The notes: a model not told the origin generated them from the sequence alone. A DNA stretch of 64,000 nt from Dactylosporangium roseum (GCF_025264685.1 NZ_CP073721.1:549001-613000); one strand, 5' to 3'. Shown: positions 24,423 to 33,983, counted from the stretch's first letter. Program-made: numbers and translations.

Positions 24423-25583
24423 TCAGTAGGACTTCTCCTGGCCCAGCAGGTGCTGCGCCACGAAGTTGAGGATCATCTCCCGCGACACCGGGGCGATACG
24501 GCCCGCCCGGACCGCGCCGAGCAGCGTCGCCACGCCATATTCGGTGGTCATGCCGATGCCGCCGAGCGCCTGGATCGCGGTGTCCACGGCCAGCGCCGCG
24601 GCGTCCGCCGCCGCGTATTTCGCCATGTTCGCCGCCACACCCGCCTCGAGGTCGCGGCCGGCGTCGCAGAGGGCGGCCGCCTTCGCGACCATCAGCCGGG
24701 CCAGCTCCACCTGGATGTGGGCGTGCGCGAGCGGGTGGGCGACCCCCTGGTGGCTGCCGACCGGGCGGCCCCACACCGAACGGGTCGCGGTGTACGCCGA
24801 GGCACGCTCCAGCGCGTACCGCGCGATCCCGCACCCCATCGCGGCCACCGTGATGCGCTCCGGGTTCAGGCCGGAGAACAGCGCCGGCAGTCCCGCCTCG
24901 ACGTCGCCGCCGACGAGCGCGCCGGCCGGCACCCGCACGTCGTCGAGGAACAGCAGGAACTGGTTCTCCGGGGAGACGATCTCCAGGTCCAGCTTCGACG
25001 CCGTCAGGCCGGGCGCGTCCGTTGGCACGAGGAACAGCGCCGGCTTGAGCTTGCCGGTCCGCGCGTCCTCCAGGCGGGCGACCACGACGATCTGGGCGCA
25101 CTCGTCGACACCCGAGATGTAGATCTTGCGGCCGGTGAGGACGTAGCCGTCGTCGGTCCGGCGGGCCACGGTCGCGAGCTTGTGGAAGTTGGAGCCCGCG
25201 TCCGGCTCGGTGATCGCGAAGCACACCTTCAGCGAGCCGTCGGCGAACCCGGGCAGCAGCGACGCGCGCTGGTCGGAGGTGCCGTGGCGGTTCACGATCG
25301 TCGCGGCGATCGCGGGGGAGACCACCAGCAACAGCAGCGGGGCGCCCGCGGCGGCCAGTTCCTCGCAGACGATCGCGAGTTCGGTGATGCCGCCGCCACC
25401 GCCGCCGAACTCCTCCGGCACGCTGACGCCGAGGTAGCCCAGCCGGCCGGCCTCCTCCCACAACTCGTCGGAGTGCTCGCCGGCCTTGGCCTTGCGCACG
25501 AAGTACTCGTGGCCGTACCGCTTGCCGAGCTTGGCCACGGCGTCGCGGAGGTCCTGTTGTTCGGGGGTGAGGTCGAAGTCCAT
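24423..25583 (-). CDS. Acyl-CoA dehydrogenase
   Basis: A 386-residue flavoprotein of normal length. It begins MDFDLTPEQQDLRDAV, has the FAD/substrate segment FAITEPDAGSNFHKLAT (about 123-139) and the C-terminal IQALGGIGMTTEY helix. It oxidises acyl-CoA to the 2-enoyl-CoA. Together with the adjacent biotin-dependent carboxylase subunits it fits a branched-chain or terpenoid acyl-CoA route (dehydrogenation, then carboxylation of a 3-methylcrotonyl-CoA-like intermediate). Only 7 bp separate its 3' end from the convergent kinase gene. It is the last gene of the operon read from the TetR gene. Confidence 0.93.
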   Translation of the reverse strand: MDFDLTPEQQDLRDAVAKLGKRYGHEYFVRKAKAGEHSDELWEEAGRLGYLGVSVPEEFGGGGGGITELAIVCEELAAAGAPLLLLVVSPAIAATIVNRHGTSDQRASLLPGFADGSLKVCFAITEPDAGSNFHKLATVARRTDDGYVLTGRKIYISGVDECAQIVVVARLEDARTGKLKPALFLVPTDAPGLTASKLDLEIVSPENQFLLFLDDVRVPAGALVGGDVEAGLPALFSGLNPERITVAAMGCGIARYALERASAYTATRSVWGRPVGSHQGVAHPLAHAHIQVELARLMVAKAAALCDAGRDLEAGVAANMAKYAAADAAALAVDTAIQALGGIGMTTEYGVATLLGAVRAGRIAPVSREMILNFVAQHLLGQEKSY

Positions 25584-25598
25584 GAGGGGAGGACCTTT

Positions 25599-27620
25599 CT
25601 ACGGAGGCGTCAGCACCGCCAGCAGGGCACCCGACTCGACCTGCGAGCCGGCCGCGACCCGCAGGTCGCTGATGACGCCGTCGGTGGGGGCGTGCACGGG
25701 GTGTTCGAGCTTCATCGCCTCCACGGTCAGCAGCAACTCGCCGGCGGCGACCCGCTGACCGGGCACGACGAGGACACGGCCGACCGCGCCGGGCAGCGGC
25801 GCGATCAGGGAGCCTTCGGGCTGCTCGGCGACGGGCAGCGGGTACCGCGGCAGCTCGGTCAGCGTCACCGAGCCCTCGGGGCTGTCGACGAACGACACCC
25901 CGTCGATCTGGTGCACCCCGAACCGGAGCCGGACCCCGGCGACGTCGAGCACGACCCGGTCGCCGGTCGCGGAGAGGATCGCCACCGGCGGGTGGTCGGG
26001 CGCGCCCGCGAGGTCGAGGGCGGCGCCGGGGAGCCCGACGTCCTCGGGGTCGATCCGGCGGACCGCCCAGGCGGCGAGGTCGTTGGACCGGTCCAGCCGG
26101 TAGCCCACCTCGATCGTGCCGGTCGGCCCCTCGTACACCACCGTCTGCAGCGCGCTGGGAACGTTGCGCCAGCCGGACGGCAGGCCGGGCAGGACGGCGC
26201 CCTTGGCCCGCCGGGCGGCGCCGGCCAGCGCGGCCGCGAGGCACGACAGCCGGACCGCGTCGACCGACGAGAGCAGCGGCGCGAAGACCTCGGGGTGGCG
26301 GTCCAGGAAGGCGGTGTCGGTGCCGCCGGACAGGAACGCGGAGTGCCGCAGCACCCGCACCAGCAGGTCGCGGTTGGTCGTCACGCCGTGGATCCGGGCC
26401 CGTGCGAGCGCGTTGGAGAGCATCCGTGCCGCCTCGGCCCGCGTCGGCGCCCAGGCGATCACCTTGGCGAGCATCGGGTCGTAGTGCGCGCCGATGACCG
26501 AGCCGTCGGCGACACCCGAGTCGAGCCGCAGGCCGGGCGCCGGCATCGGGCCGAAGGTCTGGGCCACGTCCGGCACGTCGAAGCGGTGCAGGGTGCCGGT
26601 CGACGGCATCCATGCGTACGCGGGATCCTCCGCGTAGAGGCGTACCTCGATCGCGTGGCCCCGCAGCGGCGGCGGGCCGTTGAACGGCAGCGTCGCGCCC
26701 TCGGCGACGGCGAGCTGCAGCCGGACGAGGTCGACGCCGACCACGCACTCGGTGACCGGGTGCTCGACCTGGAGACGGGTGTTCATCTCCAGGAAAAAGA
26801 ACTCGCCGGACGGCGCGAGCAGAAACTCGACCGTGCCGGCGCCGACGTAGGAGACCGCCCGGGCGGCCGCGATCGCCGCCTGGCAGAGCTTCTCGCGGAG
26901 CTGCGCATCGACCGCCGGGGACGGCGTCTCCTCGACGATCTTCTGGTGGCGGCGCTGGATCGAGCACTCGCGCTCGCCCAGCGGCACGACGTTGCCGTGC
27001 GAGTCCGCCATGATCTGGACCTCGATGTGGCGGGCGCGTTCGACGTACCGCTCGCAGAAGACGGTCCCGTCCCCGAACGCCGACGCCGCCTCACGACGGG
27101 CCGCGGCCACCGCCTCGGCCAGCGTCTCGCGGTCGCGGACCACCCGCATGCCCCGGCCGCCACCACCCGCGGACGCCTTGACCAGTACGGGGAACGTGTC
27201 GACCTGCTCGGGCTCGACCGCGGTCGGCAGCACCGGCACGCCCGCCTCGGCCAGCAGCGCCTTCGCCTCCAGCTTCGAGCCCATCATCGCGATGGCCTTC
27301 GGCGACGGCCCGATCCAGGTCAGTCCGGCGTCGATCACGGCGCGGGCGAAGTCGGCGTTTTCCGACAGGAAGCCGTAGCCGGGGTGGACCGCGTCGGCGC
27401 CGCACTTGCGGGCGGCCGCGATGAGCAGGTCGCCGCGCAGGTACGTCGCGCTCGGCGCGCTGCCGGGCAGGTGTACGGCGTAGTCCGCCTCGGCGACGTG
27501 CGGCGAGTCGGCATCCGCGTCCGAGTGGACGGCGACCGTCTCGACACCCATGGCGCGGCAGGTGGCGAACACCCGGCGCGCGATCTCGCCGCGGTTGGCG
27601 ACAAGCAGCCTGCGAATCAC
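25599..27620 (-). CDS. Acyl-CoA carboxylase alpha subunit (biotin carboxylase + BCCP)
   Basis: A 673-residue protein. The biotin carboxylase domain (1-450) contains KASAGGGGRGMRVV (ATP grasp), the EMNTRLQVEHPVTE catalytic loop and FLEMNTR. A middle domain leads to the biotinyl domain with VEAMKLEHPV, the biotin attachment lysine K637. It carboxylates biotin with ATP and bicarbonate, and the beta subunit encoded next transfers the carboxyl group to the acyl-CoA. ATG 27620 begins MIRRLLVANRGEIARRVF, the standard N-terminus. It overlaps neither neighbour but lies within 16 bp of both. Confidence 0.95.
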   Translation of the reverse strand: MIRRLLVANRGEIARRVFATCRAMGVETVAVHSDADADSPHVAEADYAVHLPGSAPSATYLRGDLLIAAARKCGADAVHPGYGFLSENADFARAVIDAGLTWIGPSPKAIAMMGSKLEAKALLAEAGVPVLPTAVEPEQVDTFPVLVKASAGGGGRGMRVVRDRETLAEAVAAARREAASAFGDGTVFCERYVERARHIEVQIMADSHGNVVPLGERECSIQRRHQKIVEETPSPAVDAQLREKLCQAAIAAARAVSYVGAGTVEFLLAPSGEFFFLEMNTRLQVEHPVTECVVGVDLVRLQLAVAEGATLPFNGPPPLRGHAIEVRLYAEDPAYAWMPSTGTLHRFDVPDVAQTFGPMPAPGLRLDSGVADGSVIGAHYDPMLAKVIAWAPTRAEAARMLSNALARARIHGVTTNRDLLVRVLRHSAFLSGGTDTAFLDRHPEVFAPLLSSVDAVRLSCLAAALAGAARRAKGAVLPGLPSGWRNVPSALQTVVYEGPTGTIEVGYRLDRSNDLAAWAVRRIDPEDVGLPGAALDLAGAPDHPPVAILSATGDRVVLDVAGVRLRFGVHQIDGVSFVDSPEGSVTLTELPRYPLPVAEQPEGSLIAPLPGAVGRVLVVPGQRVAAGELLLTVEAMKLEHPVHAPTDGVISDLRVAAGSQVESGALLAVLTPP

Positions 27621-27629
27621 GTTGTACCC

Positions 27630-29207
27630 CTAGTGTCGGAAGACGCCGAAGTGTGCCGGATCGCCGGCGCCGACGAGCGCCAGGCACATGCCGAGGACGG
27701 TGCGGGTGTCGCGGGGGTCGATCACGCCGTCGTCGTAGAGGCGGCCGGACAGGAACAGCGCTGCCGACTCCTGTTCGACCTTGTGCTCGACCATGAACCG
27801 CATCGTGCGGTCCTGCTCCTCGTCGTAGGCGTGGGCCTTGGCCTCGGCGGCCTGCCGGGCCACGATCGACAGCACGCCGGCCAACTGCTGCGGGCCCATC
27901 ACCGCGGACTTGGCGTTGGGCCAGGCGAACAGGAACCGGGGCTCGAAGGCCCGCCCGCACATGCCGTAGTTGCCGGCGCCGTAGGAGGCGCCGATGTTGA
28001 CCGTCAGGTGCGGGACCCGCGAGTTGGCCACCGCGTTGATCATCAACGCGCCGTGCTTGATGATGCCGCCCTGCTCGTACTCGCTGCCGACCATGTAGCC
28101 GGTCGTGTTCTGCAGGAACAGCAGCGGGGTCCCGCTCGCGTTCGCGAGCTGGATGAACTGCGCGGCCTTCTGCGCCTCCGGCGAGAACAGCACGCCACGG
28201 ACGTTGGCCAGCACGCCGATGCGGTGGCCGTGGATCGCGCCCCAGCCGGTGCACAGCGCGGTGCCGTAGGCCGGCTTGAACTCGTCGAACTCGCTGCCGT
28301 CGAGGATCCGCGCGAGGATCTCGCGGGGGTCGAACGGCACGCGCAGGTCCGCGGACGGGATGCCGAGGAGGTCGTCGACGTCGAACTTCGGCTCGGGCCC
28401 GTACGTGCGGTCGGTGAACGTGGCGACGTTCCGGATGCAGGAGCGGGCGAGCCGCAACGCGTCCCGCTCGTCCTCCGCCACGAAGTCCGCGAGGCCGGAG
28501 CGGGTGGCGTGCATGACCGCGCCGCCGAGCGTCTCGTCGTCGACCGTCTCGCCGGTCGCCATCTTCACCAGCGGCGGCCCGGCCAGGAACACCTTGGCCC
28601 GGTCGCGCACGAAGATCGTGTGGTCGGACATCCCGGGGACATAGGCGCCGCCCGCCGTCGCGTTGCCGAAGACCACGGCGACCGTCGGGATCCGCGCCGC
28701 CGAGAGCCGGGTCAGGTCACGGAACGCCGCACCGCCCGGGATGAAGATCTCCGCCTGCTGGGGCAGGTCGGCGCCGCCGGACTCGACCAGGTTGACCATG
28801 GGGAGCCGGTTCTCGCGGGCGATCTGGTGGGCCCGCTGGGTCTTCTTCAGGGAGTACGGGTTGACGGCGCCGCCACGCACGGTCGGGTCGTTGGCGACGA
28901 TGACACACGGCACGCCCTCGACGATGCCGATGCCGGTCACCACGCTCGCCCCGACCGGATAGTCGGTGCCCCACGCCGCGACCGGGCACAGCTCCAGGAA
29001 CGGCGCGTCCCGGTCGACCAGGAGCTCGATGCGCTCCCGGGGCAGGAGCTTGCCCCGCGCGTGATGGCGGGTCACGTACTTCTCGCCGCCGCCGCCGCGC
29101 GCCTGCCGCAGGACCGACTCCAGCTCGGTCAGCCGCTCGAGCATGGCCTCGCGGTTCTCCCGGTAGACCGGTCCTCGTGGGTCGAGGTTGCTCGTCAGGA
29201 TCGGCAT
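27630..29207 (-). CDS. Acyl-CoA carboxylase beta subunit (carboxyltransferase)
   Basis: A 525-residue carboxyltransferase. It contains the MCC-B/PCC-B landmarks LVESGGADLPQQAEIF, GNATAGGAYVPGMSD, GEVFSPEAQ-like VLFSPEAQKAAQFIQLA and LTVNIGASYGAGNYGMCGR. These oxyanion-hole glycines accept acyl-CoA and carboxybiotin. Similarity is closest to methylcrotonyl-/geranyl-CoA carboxylase beta subunits, which agrees with the AtuA protein encoded upstream; the real substrate is not decided by sequence alone. Confidence 0.94.
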   Translation of the reverse strand: MPILTSNLDPRGPVYRENREAMLERLTELESVLRQARGGGGEKYVTRHHARGKLLPRERIELLVDRDAPFLELCPVAAWGTDYPVGASVVTGIGIVEGVPCVIVANDPTVRGGAVNPYSLKKTQRAHQIARENRLPMVNLVESGGADLPQQAEIFIPGGAAFRDLTRLSAARIPTVAVVFGNATAGGAYVPGMSDHTIFVRDRAKVFLAGPPLVKMATGETVDDETLGGAVMHATRSGLADFVAEDERDALRLARSCIRNVATFTDRTYGPEPKFDVDDLLGIPSADLRVPFDPREILARILDGSEFDEFKPAYGTALCTGWGAIHGHRIGVLANVRGVLFSPEAQKAAQFIQLANASGTPLLFLQNTTGYMVGSEYEQGGIIKHGALMINAVANSRVPHLTVNIGASYGAGNYGMCGRAFEPRFLFAWPNAKSAVMGPQQLAGVLSIVARQAAEAKAHAYDEEQDRTMRFMVEHKVEQESAALFLSGRLYDDGVIDPRDTRTVLGMCLALVGAGDPAHFGVFRH

Positions 29208-29210
29208 GCC

Positions 29211-29657
29211 TCAGACCCCCAACTGCTTCGCGATGATCTCGTTCATGATCTCCGTGGTTCCGCCCCCGATGCCCAGGATGCGAGCGTCGCGGTAATGACG
29301 CTCGACGTCGGCGTCGCGCAGGTAGCCGAGGCCGCCGTGCGACTGCACGGCCTGGTCGACGACGTGGTCGCAGGCCAGTACGGCGGTGTTCTTCGCCATC
29401 GCCACCTGCGTAACGAGTCGCTCGCCATTTGCGACACGCTGGGCGACGTGCCGGACGTACGTGCGGGCGGTGTCGACCTGCCGCGCCATCTCGGTGAACC
29501 GGTGCCGGACGAGCAGCGCGAAGCCGTCGCCGGTCCGCACGGCCGTGGTCGCGAAGTCGGCCCGGGCGCCGCTGGTGATGAACGTCTTCGTACCGACGAA
29601 CGCACGGGTCAGCTCGCGCGGCCGCCGGCGCTCCTCGGTCTCGAACAGGTCCGTCAT
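29211..29657 (-). pseudogene. Acyl-CoA dehydrogenase with two large in-frame internal deletions
   Basis: The 148-residue product is stitched from three separated parts of one acyl-CoA dehydrogenase (normally about 380 residues). The N-terminal MTDLFETEERRRPRELTRAF is joined straight to the middle-domain strand GTKTFITSGARADFATTAV. That is joined after DGFALLV to the C-terminal RHRFTEMARQVDTARTYV and ends with the canonical GGGTTEIMNEIIAKQ. The whole N-terminal helical domain, the FAD-binding middle and the catalytic helix are absent. The frame is intact, so a small protein may be made, but it cannot be a dehydrogenase. The ATG (29657) still overlaps the upstream stop (ATGA). Confidence 0.85.
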
Positions 29658-31342
29658 ACGGCCCCCGCTTCGCTCCGGCCGCGCGGCAGCAGCTCGCTCG
29701 GCAGATCGACGACCCTCGACCGCAGCCATTCGCCGAGCGCCTTGCCCTGCGGGTCGAATCGCGTGCTCGCCGCGACCCCCTCGCCGAGGATGCCGTGGAC
29801 GACGAAGTTGACCGCGCGCAGGTTGGGCAGCTCGAACCGCTCCACCGCCAGGTCGCGGGTCTCCGGCAGCAGCGCCTTGAGATCATCGACGCCGAAGCCG
29901 CGCAGCCACGCGTAACCGGCGTCGTCACGCGCCCAGACGCCGATGTTCGCGTCGCCGCCCTTGTCGCCCGAGCGCGCCCCGAACAGCGTCCCGAACGGCG
30001 CCTTTGTGGTGGGACCCCGGTAGGACCCGACCTCCGGCGATGTCGCGGGCGGTCGGTCAGCGGTCTTCGCCGGCGGCGCGATGGGACGGCGCGTGCCGTC
30101 CGGCAGCACCGCGACGTGTTCGACGGCCTCATGCGGTACGAATCGGGCCGAAAAAACGCCGAAGGGCGTGGCGTCGCCGGGCGGGCCGGTCAGCGTCAGA
30201 CCGGGGTACGAACCCAGCGCCAGCTCCACGGCCGCCTGCGAAAATGCGCGCCCGGCCCGCTTCGGGTCCTGGCTTTTGAGGTGTACGACCAGCAGCGCGC
30301 TCGCCGTCTGCTCGTCCGCGGCGTCGGGGCGGTCGGTCCGCGCGAGGACGAACTCCAGCCCGTCGCCGCCGACGGCCGCCGCTAGCTGGTCGCGCACCAG
30401 CGCGGCCTTCTGCTCGATCTGCAGGCCGCAGAGGACGAACGTCATCGAGTTGCGGAAGCCGCCGGGCGTGTTGACACCCACCTTGACCGTCGGCGGCGGA
30501 AGGCTGCCCCGTGTGCCCCGCACGAGCACCCGGTCCGGGCCGTCGTCGCGCAGCTCGACGGTGTCGAAGTGCGCGACGACGTCCGGCCCGAGGTAGGCCG
30601 GCGCGCCGATCTCGTAGAGCAACTGGGCGGTGACGGTCTCCACGGTGACCGCGCCGCCCGTGCCGGGGTGCTTGGTGATGACGGCGCTGCCGTCGGCGCG
30701 CAGCTCGGCGAGCGGGAAGCCCGGGCGGCGCCCGCCGTCCGGCAGCTCGGTGAAGAAGGCGAAGTTGCCGCCGGTCGCCTGGGCACCGCACTCCAGGATG
30801 TGTCCGGCCACCGTGGCGCCGGCGAGCGCGTCGAGGTCGTCGCGGGTCCAGCCGAAGTGCGCGACGGCCGGACCGACGACCAGGCTCGCGTCCGTGACCC
30901 GGCCGGTGACCACGATGTCGGCGCCTTCGTTGAGGCATTCCGCGATCCCGAAGGCGCCGAGGTACGCGTTGGCGGTCAGGACCCGGCCGCCGAACCGCTC
31001 GGTGACGTCGTCGCCGGTGACGTGCCCGACGCGAACCCGCAGGCCGAGGCGCGCGGCGAGGTCCTCGACGGCGTTGGCGAGGCCGGCCGGGTTGAGCCCG
31101 CCGGCGTTGGTGACCAGCTTCGTGCCACGCTCCAGGGCGGTCGCCAGGACGTCCTCCAACTGGCGCAGGAACGTCTTCGCGTAGCCGGTGGCCGGGTCCT
31201 TCATCCGGTCGCGGCCCAGGATCAGCATGGTCAGCTCGGCGAGGTAGTCGCCGGTCAGAACGTCGAGCTCACCACCGTCGAGCATCTCCCGCCACGCGCT
31301 CGCGCGGTCGCCGTAGAACCCGGAGGCGTTGCCGATCCTCAT
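29654..31342 (-). CDS. AtuA/DUF1446-family protein
   Basis: A 562-residue protein with the DUF1446 N-terminal part (MRIGNASGFYGDR, TNAGGLNPAGLA, IVVTGRVTDASLVVGP, ECGAQATGGNF) and the AtuA C-terminal part (FGTLFGARSGDKGGDANIGV). AtuA is required for growth of Pseudomonas on acyclic terpenes such as citronellol; its biochemical step is not established. In actinobacteria the gene lies with acyl-CoA dehydrogenases and acyl-CoA carboxylases, as here. Starts and stops overlap its neighbours by four bases on both sides, indicating tight coupling. Confidence 0.9.
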   Translation of the reverse strand: MRIGNASGFYGDRASAWREMLDGGELDVLTGDYLAELTMLILGRDRMKDPATGYAKTFLRQLEDVLATALERGTKLVTNAGGLNPAGLANAVEDLAARLGLRVRVGHVTGDDVTERFGGRVLTANAYLGAFGIAECLNEGADIVVTGRVTDASLVVGPAVAHFGWTRDDLDALAGATVAGHILECGAQATGGNFAFFTELPDGGRRPGFPLAELRADGSAVITKHPGTGGAVTVETVTAQLLYEIGAPAYLGPDVVAHFDTVELRDDGPDRVLVRGTRGSLPPPTVKVGVNTPGGFRNSMTFVLCGLQIEQKAALVRDQLAAAVGGDGLEFVLARTDRPDAADEQTASALLVVHLKSQDPKRAGRAFSQAAVELALGSYPGLTLTGPPGDATPFGVFSARFVPHEAVEHVAVLPDGTRRPIAPPAKTADRPPATSPEVGSYRGPTTKAPFGTLFGARSGDKGGDANIGVWARDDAGYAWLRGFGVDDLKALLPETRDLAVERFELPNLRAVNFVVHGILGEGVAASTRFDPQGKALGEWLRSRVVDLPSELLPRGRSEAGAV

Positions 31343-32148
31343 CGCGTCGCCCGGGGTTCGCGGCCCTGTCCGGGCGGTCCGGCGAACGCCTGCGCCAGGG
31401 TCAACCACTCCTCGGCCTCGTCCCCGATGGCCTGGAGCGCCAGATCGGCGGGGTTTCGGCGCTGGGTGACCAGGAGGCAGAAGTCGAGCACCGGGCCGGC
31501 GACACGGTTGGGGGCGTCCTCCGGGCCGTACGCCCACAGCGCGCCCTCCGCCGTGACCAGCTCCACGCGGAACGGCTGCGCCGGCTCGGGACGGCCGTGG
31601 CTGGTGAAGCTGTGCCCGATGGTGCGGAAGCCGAGGTGCGCCACGTGCCGCAGCCGGTCGGTCGGCAGCCGGTGAGCCCGGGCGATCTCGCTGTCGCCGG
31701 CGAACGTGTCGGCGATGTCCTGCCCGTGCGCCCAGGTCTCCATCATCCGGCCGGTGGCGCTGGACAGCGGCGACATGGCGGTGCCGAACCAGGGCAGCTT
31801 CCCGCCCGGCGGCACGGCACCGAGTGCCCCGGCGAGCGCCGCCCGGCCCTCCCGCCACCGGCGCAGCAACTCGTCGGGCGGGGCGAGCCCTTCGGCCGCC
31901 GTGCGGTCGACGAAGCCGCTCGGGTCGTGGAGGATCGCGCTCAGCCGCCCGAGGAATTCCCGCGGGTCGGTCGCCGCGAGGGTCGCGACCGAGTCGGTCC
32001 AGTGCAGGTGGGAGATCTGGTGCGCGACGGTCCAGCCCGGCGCCGGGGTCGGGCGGCTCCAGTCCTCGGTCGACAGGGAGCTGACCAGCCGGTCCAGTGC
32101 CTCGGACTCGTCGCGCAGATCCGTCAGTACCTCGGACAGCGCCACCAT
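31339..32148 (-). CDS. TIGR03084-family (DinB/MDMPI-like) protein
   Basis: A 269-residue protein with the DinB/MDMPI-type N-terminal helix bundle: LSTEDWSRPTPAPGWTVAH, QISHLHWTD (metal-binding His) and METWAHGQDIADTF. This order matches the TIGR03084 group, which in actinobacteria occurs with AtuA-like genes and acyl-CoA carboxylase. It may be a mycothiol-dependent enzyme, but no activity is known. Its stop overlaps the AtuA start (ATGA). Confidence 0.85.
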   Translation of the reverse strand: MVALSEVLTDLRDESEALDRLVSSLSTEDWSRPTPAPGWTVAHQISHLHWTDSVATLAATDPREFLGRLSAILHDPSGFVDRTAAEGLAPPDELLRRWREGRAALAGALGAVPPGGKLPWFGTAMSPLSSATGRMMETWAHGQDIADTFAGDSEIARAHRLPTDRLRHVAHLGFRTIGHSFTSHGRPEPAQPFRVELVTAEGALWAYGPEDAPNRVAGPVLDFCLLVTQRRNPADLALQAIGDEAEEWLTLAQAFAGPPGQGREPRATR

Positions 32149-32160
32149 GCGCGTCCCTCC

Positions 32161-32757
32161 CTAGATGATCGTGATGAGCTGCTGCTTCCAGGCGGCCAGC
32201 AGTTGGGCGCGACGCGGGCCGTCGTCGGTGAGCAGGTTGGCCACGCCGAGCCCGCGGAGCAGGTCGAGCGTGGCCTGCACCGCCTCGCGGACACCCGGCT
32301 TCGACTCGTCGGCGCCGAGCACGTCGACGGTGAGCCGGTGCATCTCCCGACCGACGCGGGCCTCCAGCGGCACCAGCGCGTCACGCAGCTCGGGGTCGGT
32401 GCGGGCGGCGACCCACACCTCCAGGGCGGCGACGAAGAGCGGCCCGGTGAACGCGTTCGCCAGCAGGTCGATCACCTTGTCGACGCGCTCGTGGAGGTCA
32501 CCGGTGAGCGTCGCGGCCTCGGCGCGGATCTCGTCGGCGCGCCGCTCGGCGAGGTGCTGCACGGCGGCGAGCACGAGGGCCGCCCGGGTGGGGTAGTGGT
32601 GCAACTGGGCGCCGCGGGAGACGCCGGCCCGCTGGGCGATGACGGTGGTCGTGGCACCGGACCAGCCGCAGCGGAACAGGCAGTCGACGGTGGCCTCGAG
32701 CAGGCGCCGCTGGGTGGCGCGGCTGCGCTCCTGCTGCGGCTCCCGGACGGTGGTCAC
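32161..32757 (-). CDS. TetR-family regulator of the acyl-CoA operon
   Basis: A 198-residue TetR protein. The N-terminal helix-turn-helix is TTTVIAQRAGVSRGAQLHHYPTRA (about residues 37-60), and the rest is a helical ligand domain. It is the first gene of the operon 32757-24423. A 12-bp inverted repeat 30 bp upstream is the likely operator, so autoregulation together with the downstream catabolic genes is expected, with release by an acyl-CoA or terpenoid intermediate. GTG 32757 is the first start before the conserved RSRATQRRLLEAT. Confidence 0.9.
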   Translation of the reverse strand: MTTVREPQQERSRATQRRLLEATVDCLFRCGWSGATTTVIAQRAGVSRGAQLHHYPTRAALVLAAVQHLAERRADEIRAEAATLTGDLHERVDKVIDLLANAFTGPLFVAALEVWVAARTDPELRDALVPLEARVGREMHRLTVDVLGADESKPGVREAVQATLDLLRGLGVANLLTDDGPRRAQLLAAWKQQLITII

Positions 32758-32787
32758 GTGCTCAAGCTTGCGCTCGGGAAAAACAAA

Positions 32788-32799
32788 CAGTCAAGACTG
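32788..32799. promoter_or_regulatory. Candidate TetR operator
   Basis: CAGTCAAGACTG (CAGTC-AA-GACTG) is a perfect 5-bp-arm palindrome with partial symmetry extending outward (AACAGTCAAGACTGACTT). It lies about 30 bp before the TetR start in an A/T-rich stretch unlike its surroundings, and TTGACT on the minus strand inside it could act as a -35. Region 32818-33024 beyond it holds no gene, only loosely repeated GGTTCGT units. Confidence 0.6.
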
Positions 32800-33024
32800 A
32801 CTTTTTTCCGGATACAAGTTGAGCCGTCCTCTCGGACAGCTCAAGACTTGGGGTGTTTTCGGGGGTGACGACGGGGCTTCCGAGCGCGGCGGGGACGAGC
32901 TCGGATCTCTACTGCTCAGGTGGTTCGTGCTCGGTTCTTCATCGCTCGACCGGTTCGTCACCGTTCAAGCGGTTCGTGCCGTTCCGTGGACGCCGTTCTC
33001 CCGGTGTTGGTCTCGACCCTCCGG

Positions 33025-33702
33025 TCAGACCCGCGCACGGCGGGCGAGACGCTCCGGATCCATGATGATCACGCTCTTGCCGTCGAGGCGCAGCCAGCCG
33101 CGCGAGGCGAAGTCGGCGAGGGCCTTGTTGACCGTCTCGCGCGACGCACCCACGAGCTGGGCCATCTCCTCCTGGGTCAGGTCGTGGTTGACCCGCAGGA
33201 CCCCACCGTCGCGCGTGCCGAAGCGGCCCGCCATCTGCAACAGCGTCTTGGCCACCCGGCCCGGCACGTCCGTGAAGATCAGGTCGGCCAGGGCGTCGTT
33301 GGTGCGGCGCAGGCGGCGGGCCAGCACGCGCAGCAACTGCTCGGCGATCTCCGGACGGTTGGTCAGCCAAGGGCGCAGCGCCTGCTTGCGCAGCCGGGCA
33401 AGCCTGGTGTCGAGCACCGCCGTGGCGGTGGCCGTGCGCGGGCCCGGGTCGAAGAGCGAGAGCTCGCCGACCATGTCGCTGGGGCCCATCACGGCGATGA
33501 GGTTCTGCCGGCCGTCCGCCGCCCGGCGCCCCACCTTGATCTTGCCCGACAGCACGATGTACAGGCTGTCACCCGGCTCGCCCTCGCTGAACACGATTTC
33601 GCCCTTGCGAACGTCGATCGTTTCCATCTCTTTGGCGAGGGATTCCGCAGCTTCGGGCTCGACTCCCTGGAAAATGCCGCTGCGCGCCAGTACCTCGTCC
33701 AT
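33025..33702 (-). CDS. crp: Crp/Fnr-family cAMP-responsive regulator
   Basis: A 225-residue protein aligned end to end with M. tuberculosis Crp (Rv3676). Seen: [14 protein letters not shown] start, [15 protein letters not shown] (cAMP-binding RTA context), [19 protein letters not shown] hinge, and helix-turn-helix [21 protein letters not shown]. It binds cAMP and acts as a global activator or repressor. ATG 33702 is used because GAGGTGGA lies correctly upstream and it matches the mycobacterial N-terminus; GTG 33711 would add three residues. The multidomain cyclase at 19127 is one possible cAMP source. Confidence 0.95.
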   Translation of the reverse strand: MDEVLARSGIFQGVEPEAAESLAKEMETIDVRKGEIVFSEGEPGDSLYIVLSGKIKVGRRAADGRQNLIAVMGPSDMVGELSLFDPGPRTATATAVLDTRLARLRKQALRPWLTNRPEIAEQLLRVLARRLRRTNDALADLIFTDVPGRVAKTLLQMAGRFGTRDGGVLRVNHDLTQEEMAQLVGASRETVNKALADFASRGWLRLDGKSVIIMDPERLARRARV

Positions 33703-33983
33703 CGCGTCCACCTCAAATCCGTCGGCGCGTCGCCCGCTATGAGCGATCGCGCGAACGTCAGTTTATGCACACGCAACCCCATGGTGGGCGTCGGGCAGCA
33801 TGCGGGCGGTCCGGGCCGACCTGCGGCGCGGCCCTTCTCCACACAGCTCAACCCGGGTGCCGACCCGGCGCGTTCACCAGGGTTCCGGGCGATGGTAACG
33901 CATCGGAATCAGACGGCTACCCGGTCGAGGGCGTGCGATATCTTCGCCGGGAACATGACGGCGGAGGTTGGGGTGGGGATCGT

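Noticed and set aside
24450..29915. A very long plus-strand open frame (about 1,800 codons) across the acyl-CoA operon
   Set aside because: It is antisense to the acyl-CoA dehydrogenase, carboxylase and AtuA genes, is Arg/Gly/His-rich without motifs, and arises from high GC at third positions.
32900..33010. Loosely repeated GGTTCGT units upstream of the crp 3' end
   Set aside because: Spacing and sequence are too irregular to call a repeat array; no function could be supported.
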